From Syntrophomonadaceae bacterium (lineage in GTDB: Bacteria; Bacillota; Syntrophomonadia; Syntrophomonadales; Syntrophomonadaceae), in NCBI GenBank assembly GCA_012515055.1, contig JAAYZA010000318.1, forward strand, positions 1-42,488: a stretch of 42,488 bases of DNA. Direction: 5' to 3'. This document shows, one piece after another, positions 32,206-41,187 of this stretch. Within the stretch, counting starts at the first letter, position 1, and each line of letters starts with the position of its first letter. Both the position numbers and the translations under genes were made by a program. The notes under the pieces are model-generated. The model had not been told where the DNA came from. It made no database searches and worked only from the letters and a program-made list of their open reading frames with translations.

Positions 32206-32385
32206 ATGGCAGTCCCTAAAAGAAGACATTCGCATTCCCGAACCAATAAGCGGCGTGCAGAATGGAGGAAAATTGACAAACCGGGTCTGGTCGAATGCCC
32301 CCAATGTCATGAATTGAAAATGCCTCATCACGCATGCTTGAACTGTGGTCATTATAAAGGGAAAGCAGTTTTAGAAGTCAAATAG
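32206..32385 (+). CDS. rpmF: 50S ribosomal protein L32
   Basis: Large-subunit protein of 59 residues beginning MAVPKRRHSHSRTNKRRAEW. It carries a zinc ribbon, CPQC and CLNC, so this is the C+ form, like L28 in this genome. AGGAGG stands 8 bases before the ATG at 32206. Cotranscribed with yceD. Confidence 0.97.
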   Translation: MAVPKRRHSHSRTNKRRAEWRKIDKPGLVECPQCHELKMPHHACLNCGHYKGKAVLEVK

Positions 32386-32396
32386 AATAATTTTAT

Positions 32397-32439
32397 CAAA
32401 AAGTAAGTTGGAGTCATCAGGCACAAATCTTACTTTTTG
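32397..32439 (+). repeat. 11-bp inverted repeat in the plsX leader
   Basis: CAAAAAGTAAG (32397-32407) and CTTACTTTTTG (32429-32439) form a perfect stem with a 21-base loop, between rpmF and plsX. The 3' arm is T-rich and ends 7 bases before the plsX ribosome site. It could be an operator or an attenuator; it does not match the FapR box as I know it. Confidence 0.7.
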
Positions 32440-32460
32440 TCTTATAAGGAGTTGTTGCCG

Positions 32461-33426
32461 ATGAGAATAGCCGTTGATGCAATGGGAGGAGAAAATGCTC
32501 CTGGGGAAATCATTGCTGGTGCTTTGCAATGGACGAAGGAGACTTCATCAAACATTATACTGGTAGGAAGGGAAATGGTGATAAAGGAAGAATTGAGCCG
32601 TTTTACCTATGACCCGGCCCGGGTGGAAATTGTAAATGCCAGTGAAGTTATCGGGATGGAAGAATCACCTGCCCTGGCTTTTCGCCGCAAAAAGGATGCC
32701 TCCATCGTGGTAGCGACCAAATTAGTCAAGGAAAAGCGGGCGGATGGTCTGATTTCCTGCGGCAGCACCGGAGCGCAAATGGCTGCGGCCATCTTCATCC
32801 TGGGACGAATCGAAGGTGTTGACAGGCCGCCGCTTATATCTGCCCTCCCCAATTCTTCCGGTTCTTTTACTTTTTTGATGGACCTGGGTGCCAATGTGGA
32901 TTGTAAAGCCTCACAATTGGTGCAGTTTGCCTTTTTGGGCAATGCCTATGCCCGCTTATTCCTTGAAGCGGATGATCCCCGGGTGGCTTTGCTGAGCAAT
33001 GGGACCGAAGAAACCAAGGGCAATGCAGTTACATTGGAAGCCCATGATTTGCTGACCCGGCAAAAAAACATCAATTTTATCGGCAATATTGAAGGCCGGG
33101 ATATTTTCGCCGACGAAGCCGATGTGGTTGTCTGTGATGGTTTCGTAGGTAATATTGTCTTAAAAACCATTGAAGGCATGGCCGCATTTATCAGTGCCGC
33201 AAGCTGGAAAGAAACCGGGAAAATACCTGCTTATTTTCAGCAGCTGGATTATACCCGGATTGGCGGCGCCCCCTTGCTGGGAGTTGAAGGGATCAGTATA
33301 GTCTGCCATGGCAGTTCCGGACGGGAAGCAGTTTACAATGGGATGAAAATTGCAGAAAAATCCAAGCAGGACAATATTATTGAGGCTCAGAAACAATCCT
33401 TGAATCTGATGGATAGTCAGGAATAA
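32461..33426 (+). CDS. plsX: Phosphate acyltransferase PlsX
   Basis: Makes acyl-phosphate from acyl-ACP for PlsY in phospholipid synthesis. The 321-residue protein begins MRIAVDAMGGENAPGEIIAG, with CGSTGAQMAAAIFILGRI, LMDLGANVDCKASQLVQFA, LLSNGTEETKGNAVT, IEGRDIFADEADVVVCDGFVGN. ATG 32461 has AAGGAG at a 9-base spacing; an in-frame ATG at 32437 overlaps the leader repeat and adds eight residues with no family match. fapR and fab genes, which flank plsX in Bacillus, are missing here. Confidence 0.95.
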   Translation: MRIAVDAMGGENAPGEIIAGALQWTKETSSNIILVGREMVIKEELSRFTYDPARVEIVNASEVIGMEESPALAFRRKKDASIVVATKLVKEKRADGLISCGSTGAQMAAAIFILGRIEGVDRPPLISALPNSSGSFTFLMDLGANVDCKASQLVQFAFLGNAYARLFLEADDPRVALLSNGTEETKGNAVTLEAHDLLTRQKNINFIGNIEGRDIFADEADVVVCDGFVGNIVLKTIEGMAAFISAASWKETGKIPAYFQQLDYTRIGGAPLLGVEGISIVCHGSSGREAVYNGMKIAEKSKQDNIIEAQKQSLNLMDSQE

Positions 33427-33451
33427 GCTAGAAAATTATCCAGGATATAAT

Positions 33452-33479
33452 TTGTCAACCAATTTAAATAGAATATAAT
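33452..33479 (+). promoter_or_regulatory. Putative promoter upstream of acpP
   Basis: TTGTCA (33452-33457), a 16-base spacer and consensus TATAAT (33474-33479), about 30 bases before acpP. Confidence 0.7.
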
Positions 33480-33510
33480 CATAGTATATACAGGCACTGG
33501 AGGAGAGATT

Positions 33511-33762
33511 ATGGAAGAGTTTTTTGAACTGGCCAGAAAAATATTAGCCGAGCAATTGGACATTGAACCCGGGGCAATAACCATGGAAACGACTTTTGAG
33601 GAAATAGAGGCTGATTCCATCGATGTAGTGGAAATGATCATGGCCCTGGAAGATGTTTATGATGTGGAGTTTCCGGAAGAAGATCTGGAAGATTACCCGG
33701 AAATGGGCTTACTTATAAAAGCACTTTACGCTTTCTGGCAACAGGTGCAGGATGGTCGATAA
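33511..33762 (+). CDS. acpP: Acyl carrier protein
   Basis: Phosphopantetheine-carrying protein of fatty acid synthesis. The 83-residue acidic helical protein has the attachment serine S36 in EADSIDVVEMIMALEDVYDV (DSI instead of the common DSL). The C-terminal tail ALYAFWQQVQDGR is a little longer than usual. GGAGGAG precedes ATG; its last 11 bases overlap the rnc start, so translation is coupled. It has its own promoter-like sequence. Confidence 0.95.
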   Translation: MEEFFELARKILAEQLDIEPGAITMETTFEEIEADSIDVVEMIMALEDVYDVEFPEEDLEDYPEMGLLIKALYAFWQQVQDGR

Positions 33763-34450
33763 AATACAGGAGTTTTCCAGAACAAAGGGTCTTCAGTTTA
33801 AAAATGAGTCCTTATTGACCATGGCTTTGACCCATCCTTCCTATCATCAGGACAATAATTATCCCGATGATAACCAAAGGCTGGAATTTTTAGGGGATGC
33901 GGTTCTTTCCCTGATTATAACCGAAGTCTTGTTTGAAAAATTCCCTGACCAGGACGAAGGTTTTCTCACCAAAATAAGGGCTAAAATCGTATGCGAAAAG
34001 GCTCTGGCGCAGGTAGCGAAAACCATGGATCTGGGGGATTATCTGCGTCTGGGCAAAGGCGAGCAGATGTCCGGCGGCCGCAGCCGCAAATCGATTCTGG
34101 CTGATGCTATGGAGGCGGTGATCGGCGCGATATACCTGGACCAGGGTCATGATGCCGCCGGAGATTTTATCCGGCAGCATTTCCGGGAAGTTATATTTAA
34201 AGCACTCACCGAAGATTATAATGATTATAAATCCAGGCTGCAGGAAATTGTACAGGCCAAAAACCAGCAGGGCGTTACCTATGCCATACTGAGTGACAGC
34301 GGACCCGCCCATGCCAAAACTTTTACCGCCGGGGTTTACTATCAGGATATACTGCTGGCAACCGGCAGCGGCCGCAGTAAAAAGGAAGCCGGGCAGAATG
34401 CCGCGGAAAAGGCCCTGCAAGACCAGTCGATGCTGAAAAGTATATTATAA
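33752..34450 (+). CDS. rnc: Ribonuclease III
   Basis: Double-stranded RNA endonuclease for rRNA and mRNA processing. The 232-residue protein has the signature QRLEFLGDAVLSL (E45, D49), the second acidic pair ILADAMEAVIGA (D118, E121), and a C-terminal dsRNA-binding domain (about 157-228: DYKSRLQEIVQAKNQQGVTY, GSGRSKKEAGQNAAEKAL). It begins inside the acpP end. It belongs to the conserved plsX-acpP-rnc-smc-ftsY block. Confidence 0.97.
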   Translation: MVDKIQEFSRTKGLQFKNESLLTMALTHPSYHQDNNYPDDNQRLEFLGDAVLSLIITEVLFEKFPDQDEGFLTKIRAKIVCEKALAQVAKTMDLGDYLRLGKGEQMSGGRSRKSILADAMEAVIGAIYLDQGHDAAGDFIRQHFREVIFKALTEDYNDYKSRLQEIVQAKNQQGVTYAILSDSGPAHAKTFTAGVYYQDILLATGSGRSKKEAGQNAAEKALQDQSMLKSIL

Positions 34451-34474
34451 AATGTCAGGACAAAAAGGAAAGCT

Positions 34475-35569
34475 ATGGCACATTTCAACATACCCATTTT
34501 CATCCCTCATTCAGGCTGCCCTTTCCAATGCATATTCTGTAATCAACATAAAATAACGGCCATGGATCATATTGCCGGTGATGATGAGATACAGGATACG
34601 ATTGCCATTGCCTTAAGGACCCTGCCTGATGACCGGGATGTGGAAACAGCTTTTTTCGGCGGGAGCTTCACTGCCATCGATAAAGGAAGGCAAAAGCATT
34701 ATCTGGATCTGGTGAAGCCTTATCTGGACGCAGGTGTGATCCAGGGGATCAGAATATCAACCCGTCCGGATTTTATTGACCGGGAAGGATTGGATCTGCT
34801 CCTGGAGGCCGGGGTCACGACTATTGAATTAGGAGTCCAATCTCTTGATGACCAGGTACTGACAGCTTCAGGACGGGGTTACAAAAGTGAAAGGGTCTTC
34901 CAGGCCGTGGAATTGCTCCGGCAGTATCCTTTTCAGGTGGGCATACAATTGATGATTGGCCTTCCCCAGGATCATCCGGCGGCCGATATTGAAACAACGG
35001 TCAAAACCATCGGACTCAAACCTGATATGGTCAGGATATATCCGACCCTGGTTATTGCGGAGACTCCTCTGGCCAGACTTTACCAGGCAGGCCGATACAA
35101 ACCTTTGACATTGCAGGAAGCTGTGAAAACCAGCATGGAGATGTATTTGCGCTTTCAACAGGCCGGCATCAGAGTGATCAGATTAGGGCTTCATGCCGAT
35201 GAGGAACTCATCCAGGGGAATAACATACTGGCAGGGCCCTTCCACCCCAGCTTTGGTGAACTGGTTCAGCAGGAGATCTACAAGGAACAAGCAGCCCTTT
35301 TGCTGAAGGATTTGCACCGCCGGGACCAGAATATTAAAAAGATAAAGGTATATGTCAACCGACGGGATATATCCAAGCTGACTGGTCATCGCAGAAGCAA
35401 TATATTGTACTGGCAGCAGGCCTTTGGGCTGGAAAGCATCACCATTGAACCCGCAGAAGGGGCTGCCCGGGATTCTATTTCGATTTGTGATGAAGGATCT
35501 GTATCAACAGCGGCGGCCATTACCCGGTCGGAGTTTATTCGCACATATTTATTAACGGATGATCTATAA
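34475..35569 (+). CDS. Radical SAM protein, Elp3-like catalytic domain family
   Basis: The 364-residue protein has an N-terminal cluster motif CPFQCIFCNQHKIT (C15, C19, C22), FFGGSFTAID, IRISTRPDFID, TIELGVQSLDDQVL and QLMIGLPQD, which place it with Elp3/MiaB-like radical SAM proteins often encoded between rnc and smc in Clostridia. The C-terminal part (about 280-364) is not a recognisable acetyltransferase domain. The substrate is unknown; a role in RNA modification is only a guess from family and neighbours. ATG after AAAAGGAAAG. Confidence 0.88.
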   Translation: MAHFNIPIFIPHSGCPFQCIFCNQHKITAMDHIAGDDEIQDTIAIALRTLPDDRDVETAFFGGSFTAIDKGRQKHYLDLVKPYLDAGVIQGIRISTRPDFIDREGLDLLLEAGVTTIELGVQSLDDQVLTASGRGYKSERVFQAVELLRQYPFQVGIQLMIGLPQDHPAADIETTVKTIGLKPDMVRIYPTLVIAETPLARLYQAGRYKPLTLQEAVKTSMEMYLRFQQAGIRVIRLGLHADEELIQGNNILAGPFHPSFGELVQQEIYKEQAALLLKDLHRRDQNIKKIKVYVNRRDISKLTGHRRSNILYWQQAFGLESITIEPAEGAARDSISICDEGSVSTAAAITRSEFIRTYLLTDDL

Positions 35570-35632
35570 GGGGTATTTGTCAATCATCCAGATGAGCTGG
35601 CAGTTAAAACAATAGGCAATGAATATTTAACC

Positions 35633-35638
35633 TGGAGG
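35633..35638 (+). promoter_or_regulatory. Ribosome binding site that fixes the smc start
   Basis: TGGAGG overlaps the ATG at 35639 too closely but sits an ideal 9 bases before GTG 35648, which gives the usual Smc N-terminus MYLKRLEIKGFKSFA. Confidence 0.6.
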
Positions 35639-35647
35639 ATGGTTTTT

Positions 35648-38600
35648 GTGTATCTGAAAAGACTGGAAATCAAAGGATTTAAATCCTTTGCAGAAACAAC
35701 TGAAATAAATCTTAAGCCAGGCATAAATATCGTGGTTGGACCCAATGGCTGCGGCAAAAGCAATCTGGTGGATGCCATCCGCTGGGTCCTGGGGGAAAGC
35801 AATATTCGCCATATCCGGGGGCAAAGAAACGAAGATATAATCTTCAGCGGGACTGATAAGAAAAAATCCCAGGGGATGGCATATGCGGCCATAACTGTAG
35901 ATAATAATGACCATTTATTGCCGGTGGACTTTACTGAAGTCACGGTAGAGAGAAAATCTTTTCGCTCGGGAGAAAGCGAGTTCTTTCTCAATAAATCCAG
36001 AGTGAGGATGAAGGATATCAGCGATTTATTTACCGGTACCGGTTTAGGGAAAAAGGGATACTCCATAATAAGTCAGGGTGAATTGGAACAGGTTTTAAAT
36101 GGCCAGCCTCTGGAGCGTCGTTTGATTCTGGAGGAAGCTTCAGGAATCATACGCCATCGCCATAAAAGAGATGAAGTGCAAAAACGTCTGGCCATGACCA
36201 GCAATGATATATTGCGACTGGGGGATCTGCTGGCTGAATTGGAAAGCCGCCGGGATGAAGTGGGGGAAAAAGCTGCCCGCGCTGCTCAATATCAAAAATA
36301 TCACCAGCGCTATACAGAATTGGAACATCTGGTTTTAACCTATGAATGGCTGAAAATAAACCGGGATATAGACAACCGCCGGGCTGATATGGTTGCCCGG
36401 CAGGATATATTGACCGGTATTCAGCAAGAGATCGCTGCTATAGAAGCGGGCTTGCAGCAAAGGGGAGCCATTTTACAGAAGGGCGGCCAGGATTTAAATA
36501 GTTTAAAAGAAAAAAAACATGATTATGAAACCAGGATAAACAACTGCCAGAGCGAGATCCGGCTGGGAGAGGAAAAAATACGCAATGCCAGTGAACGGAT
36601 AGCCGGGGCGGAAAATGATAGTACCAAATATTTTTCCATGTTAAATAGTTTGAGCCAGGATATAGAAGTCACCGCCGAAGCTTTTAAACTGGATCAGGAA
36701 CAAATGGAGTTAAAAAAACAGGAATTTCTTCAAGTTGAAGCTGAAACGGGAGTTTTGGAGGAGAAAATCCGGCAGCTCCAGGAAGAATTTGAAAGCAAAA
36801 AAAATGAAGCATTTGAGCGGGCCCGGCTGGAAACGGAAGCCGGCAACGAATCAATTGCCAATGAAGAAGAGCTTAAAAGGGTCCAGGAACGGCATCAACG
36901 TATAAGTATCCACCTGGAGGACATTCAGGAGAAGATCATTGCCAATCAAAATATGGCAGCCAAACTGCAGGAGCAGACAGCTGGTTTGCAGCAGATGGAA
37001 AATGGGATCAGCCGGGAGATCAAGGAATTTAACCATGAAAGAGAACAATTGCAGCAAATTATCGATGGATTGAAGAATGATCATGACCAGAGCCGGGAAC
37101 AGTTACATAAATTATCCAGTAAACTGGCTGCCAATAAAGAAATGCAAAAAAATCTTGCCGGGTATTCTTCCGGGGTTAAAGCCCTGGCCAGCAGCTTTAA
37201 AGGAGATAGTAAATTAAAGGGCATGGTAGGAATTGTGGGCGAATTGATCGATGTTAAACCCGGTCTGGAACTGGCGGTTGAAACAGCTCTTAATCGTGGA
37301 TTGGAAAACATCGTCGTTGAATCAATGGATGATGCCCGGGCGGCTATTGATCTTCTTAAGCAACGGAAAATGGGGAGAGTGACTTTCCTGCCGCTGGATG
37401 CTTTGAAGTTCCAGCCGCTGCCAGCTGCCCTGCGGGAAAAGCTGCGAAAAATACCGGGCGTAACCGGTTTGGGTTCTGAATTGGTGCAATATGAAGCCCG
37501 CTGTAAAAAAGCAGTTGAATACCTCCTGGGAAGAGTATTGATCGTGGAAAACATGGAAACAGCCATAAAAATTTATCACAACCCTGGTTTCCCCGGACGC
37601 ATCGTCAGCCTGGAGGGGGAGATAATTAATAATAGTGGTGCTATTACCGGTGGACACCGGGAATCAGCCCAACCGGGAGTGATTCAGCGCAAAGGGGAAG
37701 AGAAAGAACTAACCGGTATATTACAGGCAATAAATAAAAAAATGGCGCAAACCGCAGGAACTATTGCAGAAAAAAAGGTTTATCTTGACCAACTGGAACA
37801 GGTTATCAGCGCTAGAAAAAAAGATTCGATGGAATATACTTTGAAACTGGGGCTGTTAGGTGAGGAAAAGGAAAAAATGCAGTCGGAAAATGACTTGCTG
37901 AAACAGCAGCGGGAATCATATCTTTCTCAATTAAGCCAGATAGAGGAAGAAATAGTACTTTTGAATGAAAAACAACTGGCCCTGCAGGAAGAGAAGAAAT
38001 TTTTGCAGGCGGGCAGCAGCAAATTGCATGAAGAATTGGAGTCCTGCCAACAAAAGCTGGAAACTGATACCCGGGATCTGGAAGTAGGCCGGGAAAGATT
38101 GAGATCTTATCAGGAACAGCTGGAAATGAAAAGCAGAGAATTGGAAAATAGCAGCAAAAACATCCTCCAATTTGAGCAGGTCAAAGCTTCATATCAACAG
38201 TCAATGGAGACCGCTGCCCAGATCAAGGAGCGCATGGAAAAAGAAATAACCGCTGAGAACGAAAACATGGCCCTGAAGAGGGCAGCCATTCAGGAAATGG
38301 ATAATGTTTTACAGGAAGTTTTGCGTGAAATCATCCATTGCAATGAAAAAACTGCGCAAGCCAGAAATGAAAGTGAAGAATACGCCAGGGCCTTGCTCCC
38401 CTTGCGTCAGAAGCTTGCCCAGACGGAAAACAATCAGCGCAATGCCGAACTGAACATCGCCAGATTGGAAACAGAAGGGGAGAATATGCGCAGAAACTGG
38501 CAGGAAAAATATCAGGAACTGCCGACAGTTGAACCAGCGGATTTTACTTATAAAAGCGGGGACATTCGAAATTTTAATCTGGAGATGGGCCAGCTGAAAA

Positions 38601-39229
38601 CGGAAATGGAGAGTCTATGGCCGGTGGATCTTACGGCAGTGCAGGAACATGAGGAAATTATCGCCCGCTGTGATTTCCAGCAGAAACAGTATCAGGATCT
38701 GGTCCAGGCTCAGGACACTTTGCATAAACTTCTGGAAGAAACGGAAAAAATCATGTCCAAAGATTTTTCTCATTTTCTGCTGCTGGCCAATGAGAGTTTC
38801 AAGGCTACTTTTAAGGAGATTTTTGGCGGGGGAGAAGCTTTGCTCAGACTGGCGGCCGGGGCGGACAAACTGGAAACCGGCGTTGAGATTGAAGTGAAAA
38901 TGCCGGGTAAAAGAACGCAGTCACTGGACCTGCTCTCAGGCGGGGAACGGGCCCTTACCTGCATTGCCTTCATATTTGCCCTGCTGGCCTTAAGGCCAGC
39001 ACCCTTCAGCCTGCTGGATGAGATCGATGCTTCTTTGGACGACACTAATTTAACCCGCTTTACCAATTTTTTAAACAAGATGTCTGCCAATATGCAATTC
39101 ATCGTAATTACCCATCGCCAGGCAACAATAGCTGCGGGGAACAATATATACGGAGTAACCATGCCGGAGAAAGGTATTTCCTCCATATTGACACTGAGTC
39201 TGGAGGAAGCGGAGAATCTGGCCGGATAA
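35648..39229 (+). CDS. smc: Chromosome segregation protein SMC
   Basis: Bacterial condensin ATPase that loops and segregates chromosomes, with ScpA/ScpB (not in this window). The protein is 1193 residues from GTG 35648. Walker A GPNGCGKSNLVDAIRW lies at residues 31-46; a long coiled coil follows to about 500; the hinge (about 505-670) contains GYSSGVKALASSFKGD and GAITGGHRES; a second coiled coil follows; and the C-terminal head carries the signature LLSGGERALTCIAFIFALLA (about 1094) and the Walker B LLDEIDASLDDTN. Length and order are normal. It is followed 26 bases later by ftsY. Confidence 0.97.
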   Translation: MYLKRLEIKGFKSFAETTEINLKPGINIVVGPNGCGKSNLVDAIRWVLGESNIRHIRGQRNEDIIFSGTDKKKSQGMAYAAITVDNNDHLLPVDFTEVTVERKSFRSGESEFFLNKSRVRMKDISDLFTGTGLGKKGYSIISQGELEQVLNGQPLERRLILEEASGIIRHRHKRDEVQKRLAMTSNDILRLGDLLAELESRRDEVGEKAARAAQYQKYHQRYTELEHLVLTYEWLKINRDIDNRRADMVARQDILTGIQQEIAAIEAGLQQRGAILQKGGQDLNSLKEKKHDYETRINNCQSEIRLGEEKIRNASERIAGAENDSTKYFSMLNSLSQDIEVTAEAFKLDQEQMELKKQEFLQVEAETGVLEEKIRQLQEEFESKKNEAFERARLETEAGNESIANEEELKRVQERHQRISIHLEDIQEKIIANQNMAAKLQEQTAGLQQMENGISREIKEFNHEREQLQQIIDGLKNDHDQSREQLHKLSSKLAANKEMQKNLAGYSSGVKALASSFKGDSKLKGMVGIVGELIDVKPGLELAVETALNRGLENIVVESMDDARAAIDLLKQRKMGRVTFLPLDALKFQPLPAALREKLRKIPGVTGLGSELVQYEARCKKAVEYLLGRVLIVENMETAIKIYHNPGFPGRIVSLEGEIINNSGAITGGHRESAQPGVIQRKGEEKELTGILQAINKKMAQTAGTIAEKKVYLDQLEQVISARKKDSMEYTLKLGLLGEEKEKMQSENDLLKQQRESYLSQLSQIEEEIVLLNEKQLALQEEKKFLQAGSSKLHEELESCQQKLETDTRDLEVGRERLRSYQEQLEMKSRELENSSKNILQFEQVKASYQQSMETAAQIKERMEKEITAENENMALKRAAIQEMDNVLQEVLREIIHCNEKTAQARNESEEYARALLPLRQKLAQTENNQRNAELNIARLETEGENMRRNWQEKYQELPTVEPADFTYKSGDIRNFNLEMGQLKTEMESLWPVDLTAVQEHEEIIARCDFQQKQYQDLVQAQDTLHKLLEETEKIMSKDFSHFLLLANESFKATFKEIFGGGEALLRLAAGADKLETGVEIEVKMPGKRTQSLDLLSGGERALTCIAFIFALLALRPAPFSLLDEIDASLDDTNLTRFTNFLNKMSANMQFIVITHRQATIAAGNNIYGVTMPEKGISSILTLSLEEAENLAG

Positions 39230-39255
39230 ATTTTAAATAAAGGATGGATTAAAAA

Positions 39256-40386
39256 ATGGATTGGCTGGGCAGGATAAAAGGCCGTAAAAAGGATGGGGCA
39301 GATAACAGAAAAACTGGACTGCCGGCAGAAGCCACAGAAGAAAAGGAAGAAATCTCCCTGGAGCCGGAAGAGTCTATAACCGAGCCGGAAGAAATCATGG
39401 CAGAGCCGGAGACTTCCAGTGCAGTAACCAGTGATGAGGCTGTGCCTTCTTCCGGGGAGGGCGAAAAACGGAAAACGGGCTGGCTGGATAGAATCAAAAC
39501 CGGACTGAGCAAGACCAGGAAGAATCTGACTGATAAAATTGAAGGATTGGTAAAAAGAACGGGGGAAATCGACGAGGATTTCTGGGAGGAACTTGAAGAT
39601 ATTCTGATCCAGGCTGATGTGGGGGTAAAAACTTCCCTGGCCCTGATCGGCAATATACGCAGCCGGGTAAGAAAAGAAGGCATAAAAGAGGCCCGGGAGG
39701 TCTTTGACCTGTTAAAAACCGAAGTGGAAAAAATGCTGGCGGAAAATGAAACAGGTGAAATAAAAAGGGGTCAGCCCCATGTTATTTTGGTAGTAGGGGT
39801 CAATGGAGCCGGGAAGACGACCTCCATCGCTAAAATGGCACATAAGTTTAAAAACGATCAGCAAAAAGTTTTACTGGCGGCGGCAGACACCTATCGTGCT
39901 GCCGCTATCGATCAGCTGCAAACCTGGGCGGACCGGGCCGGTGTGGAATTGATCAAACACCAGGAAGGCTCTGACCCGGGGGCGGTGGTTTTTGATGCCA
40001 TTGCCGCCGCCAGAGCCCGCAAGAGTGATGTTTTGATCATCGATACTGCCGGGCGGCTGCAAAACAAAACCAATTTGATGAAAGAGATCAGTAAAGTTAA
40101 AAAAATCATTGCCCGGGAGATGGAAGAAGACCAGGTCGAAGTATTGCTGGTCCTTGATGCTGCCACCGGTCAAAATGCCATCAGCCAGGCCCGACTCTTT
40201 CAGGAAGCAACCGGCATATCGGGAATCATTCTTACGAAATTGGACGGTACGGCCAAAGGCGGCATAGTATTAGCCATTGCTGATGAGTTGAAATTACCGG
40301 TAAAATATGTTGGGGTAGGGGAAACCATGGACGATTTGCGGGAATTTTCCGCTGGAGTATTTGCAGAAGGACTATTTGGTGAATAA
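39256..40386 (+). CDS. ftsY: Signal recognition particle receptor FtsY
   Basis: GTPase that docks SRP-ribosome complexes at the membrane. The 376-residue protein has an acidic N-terminal A domain (about 1-75, rich in Glu: EATEEKEEISLEPEESITEP), the four-helix N domain, and the G domain with G1 GVNGAGKTTSIAKMA (about 181), AADTYRAAAIDQLQTWA, DTAGRLQNKTNLMKE and TKLDGTAKGG. ATG after AAAGGATGG. Placement behind smc is the common Firmicutes order. Confidence 0.97.
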   Translation: MDWLGRIKGRKKDGADNRKTGLPAEATEEKEEISLEPEESITEPEEIMAEPETSSAVTSDEAVPSSGEGEKRKTGWLDRIKTGLSKTRKNLTDKIEGLVKRTGEIDEDFWEELEDILIQADVGVKTSLALIGNIRSRVRKEGIKEAREVFDLLKTEVEKMLAENETGEIKRGQPHVILVVGVNGAGKTTSIAKMAHKFKNDQQKVLLAAADTYRAAAIDQLQTWADRAGVELIKHQEGSDPGAVVFDAIAAARARKSDVLIIDTAGRLQNKTNLMKEISKVKKIIAREMEEDQVEVLLVLDAATGQNAISQARLFQEATGISGIILTKLDGTAKGGIVLAIADELKLPVKYVGVGETMDDLREFSAGVFAEGLFGE

Positions 40387-40398
40387 GGGGGTTATATA

Positions 40399-41187
40399 GT
40401 GGAAACAGCGATAATAGGCGGGACCGGTGTTTATGATCCGGAATTGCTGGATAACATCAGGGAAATAGTAGTCGATACTATTTACGGCCGGGTAAAATTG
40501 ATGGCCGGATCCTATCAGGGGACAGAAATTGCTTTCATTCCCCGTCATGGTTCCGATCATGGTGTGCCACCCCATCTGATTAACTATCGGGCTAATATAA
40601 TGGCATTGCATCAGTCGGGGGTGAAAAACATAATAGCCACAGCAGCAGTGGGATCCTTGAACTTTGAGTTAAAACCAGGGCAATATGTACTGGCAGATCA
40701 ATTTTTGGATTTCACCAAAAACCGTCAGCACACTTTTTTTGAGGGAGGGAGCCAGGGGGTATCCCATTGTGACATGACAGTTCCGTACTGTCCGGATTTA
40801 AGAAAGTCTCTGGCTGATGCCGGGCAGGACTTGGGATTGGATGTGTTCAACGGCGGGGTATATGTCTGTACCGAAGGACCCCGTTTCGAAACGACGGCAG
40901 AAATTAAGATGTTTAAAATGCTGGGGGGGGACTTGATCGGTATGACCAGTGTTCCGGAAGTATCCCTGGCCCGGGAATTGGGCATGTGCTATGCCAATAT
41001 TTCCATTGTGACCAATTTTGCTGCCGGTATATCCGGGGCGGTCCTGACCCATAGTGAAGTAGTTGAAATGATGCAGACGAAAATAATTGATGTAAGAAAA
41101 CTGATAATGGCAGGAATTAAAAGGATATCCCCGGACAAAAGCTGCACCTGCGGAAGTATACTGACCGAAAGCGGTATGACAAAATGA
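40399..41187 (+). CDS. mtnP: S-methyl-5'-thioadenosine/thioinosine phosphorylase
   Basis: Phosphorolysis of 5'-methylthio-nucleoside to methylthioribose-1-phosphate and purine base. The 262-residue protein has IIGGTGVYDPELL, the phosphate-site FIPRHGSDHGVPPHLINYRA, and YVCTEGPRFETTAEI, MTSVPEVSLARELG. The base-binding loop reads IVTNFAAG with N206 where adenine-specific enzymes such as human MTAP have the Asp pair ATDYD. An Asn there is associated with 6-oxopurines, so the substrate is likely methylthioinosine. This agrees with the deaminase gene two places downstream. GTG start after AAGGGGG; overlaps mtnA by 4 bases (ATGA). Confidence 0.9.
   Translation: METAIIGGTGVYDPELLDNIREIVVDTIYGRVKLMAGSYQGTEIAFIPRHGSDHGVPPHLINYRANIMALHQSGVKNIIATAAVGSLNFELKPGQYVLADQFLDFTKNRQHTFFEGGSQGVSHCDMTVPYCPDLRKSLADAGQDLGLDVFNGGVYVCTEGPRFETTAEIKMFKMLGGDLIGMTSVPEVSLARELGMCYANISIVTNFAAGISGAVLTHSEVVEMMQTKIIDVRKLIMAGIKRISPDKSCTCGSILTESGMTK

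Noticed and set aside
32397-32439. FapR operator before plsX
   Set aside because: The repeat does not contain the TTAGTACC-like half sites of FapR boxes, and fapR is not nearby.
32397-32445. Rho-independent terminator between rpmF and plsX
   Set aside because: The stem is A/T-rich with a 21-base loop; too weak for a confident terminator.
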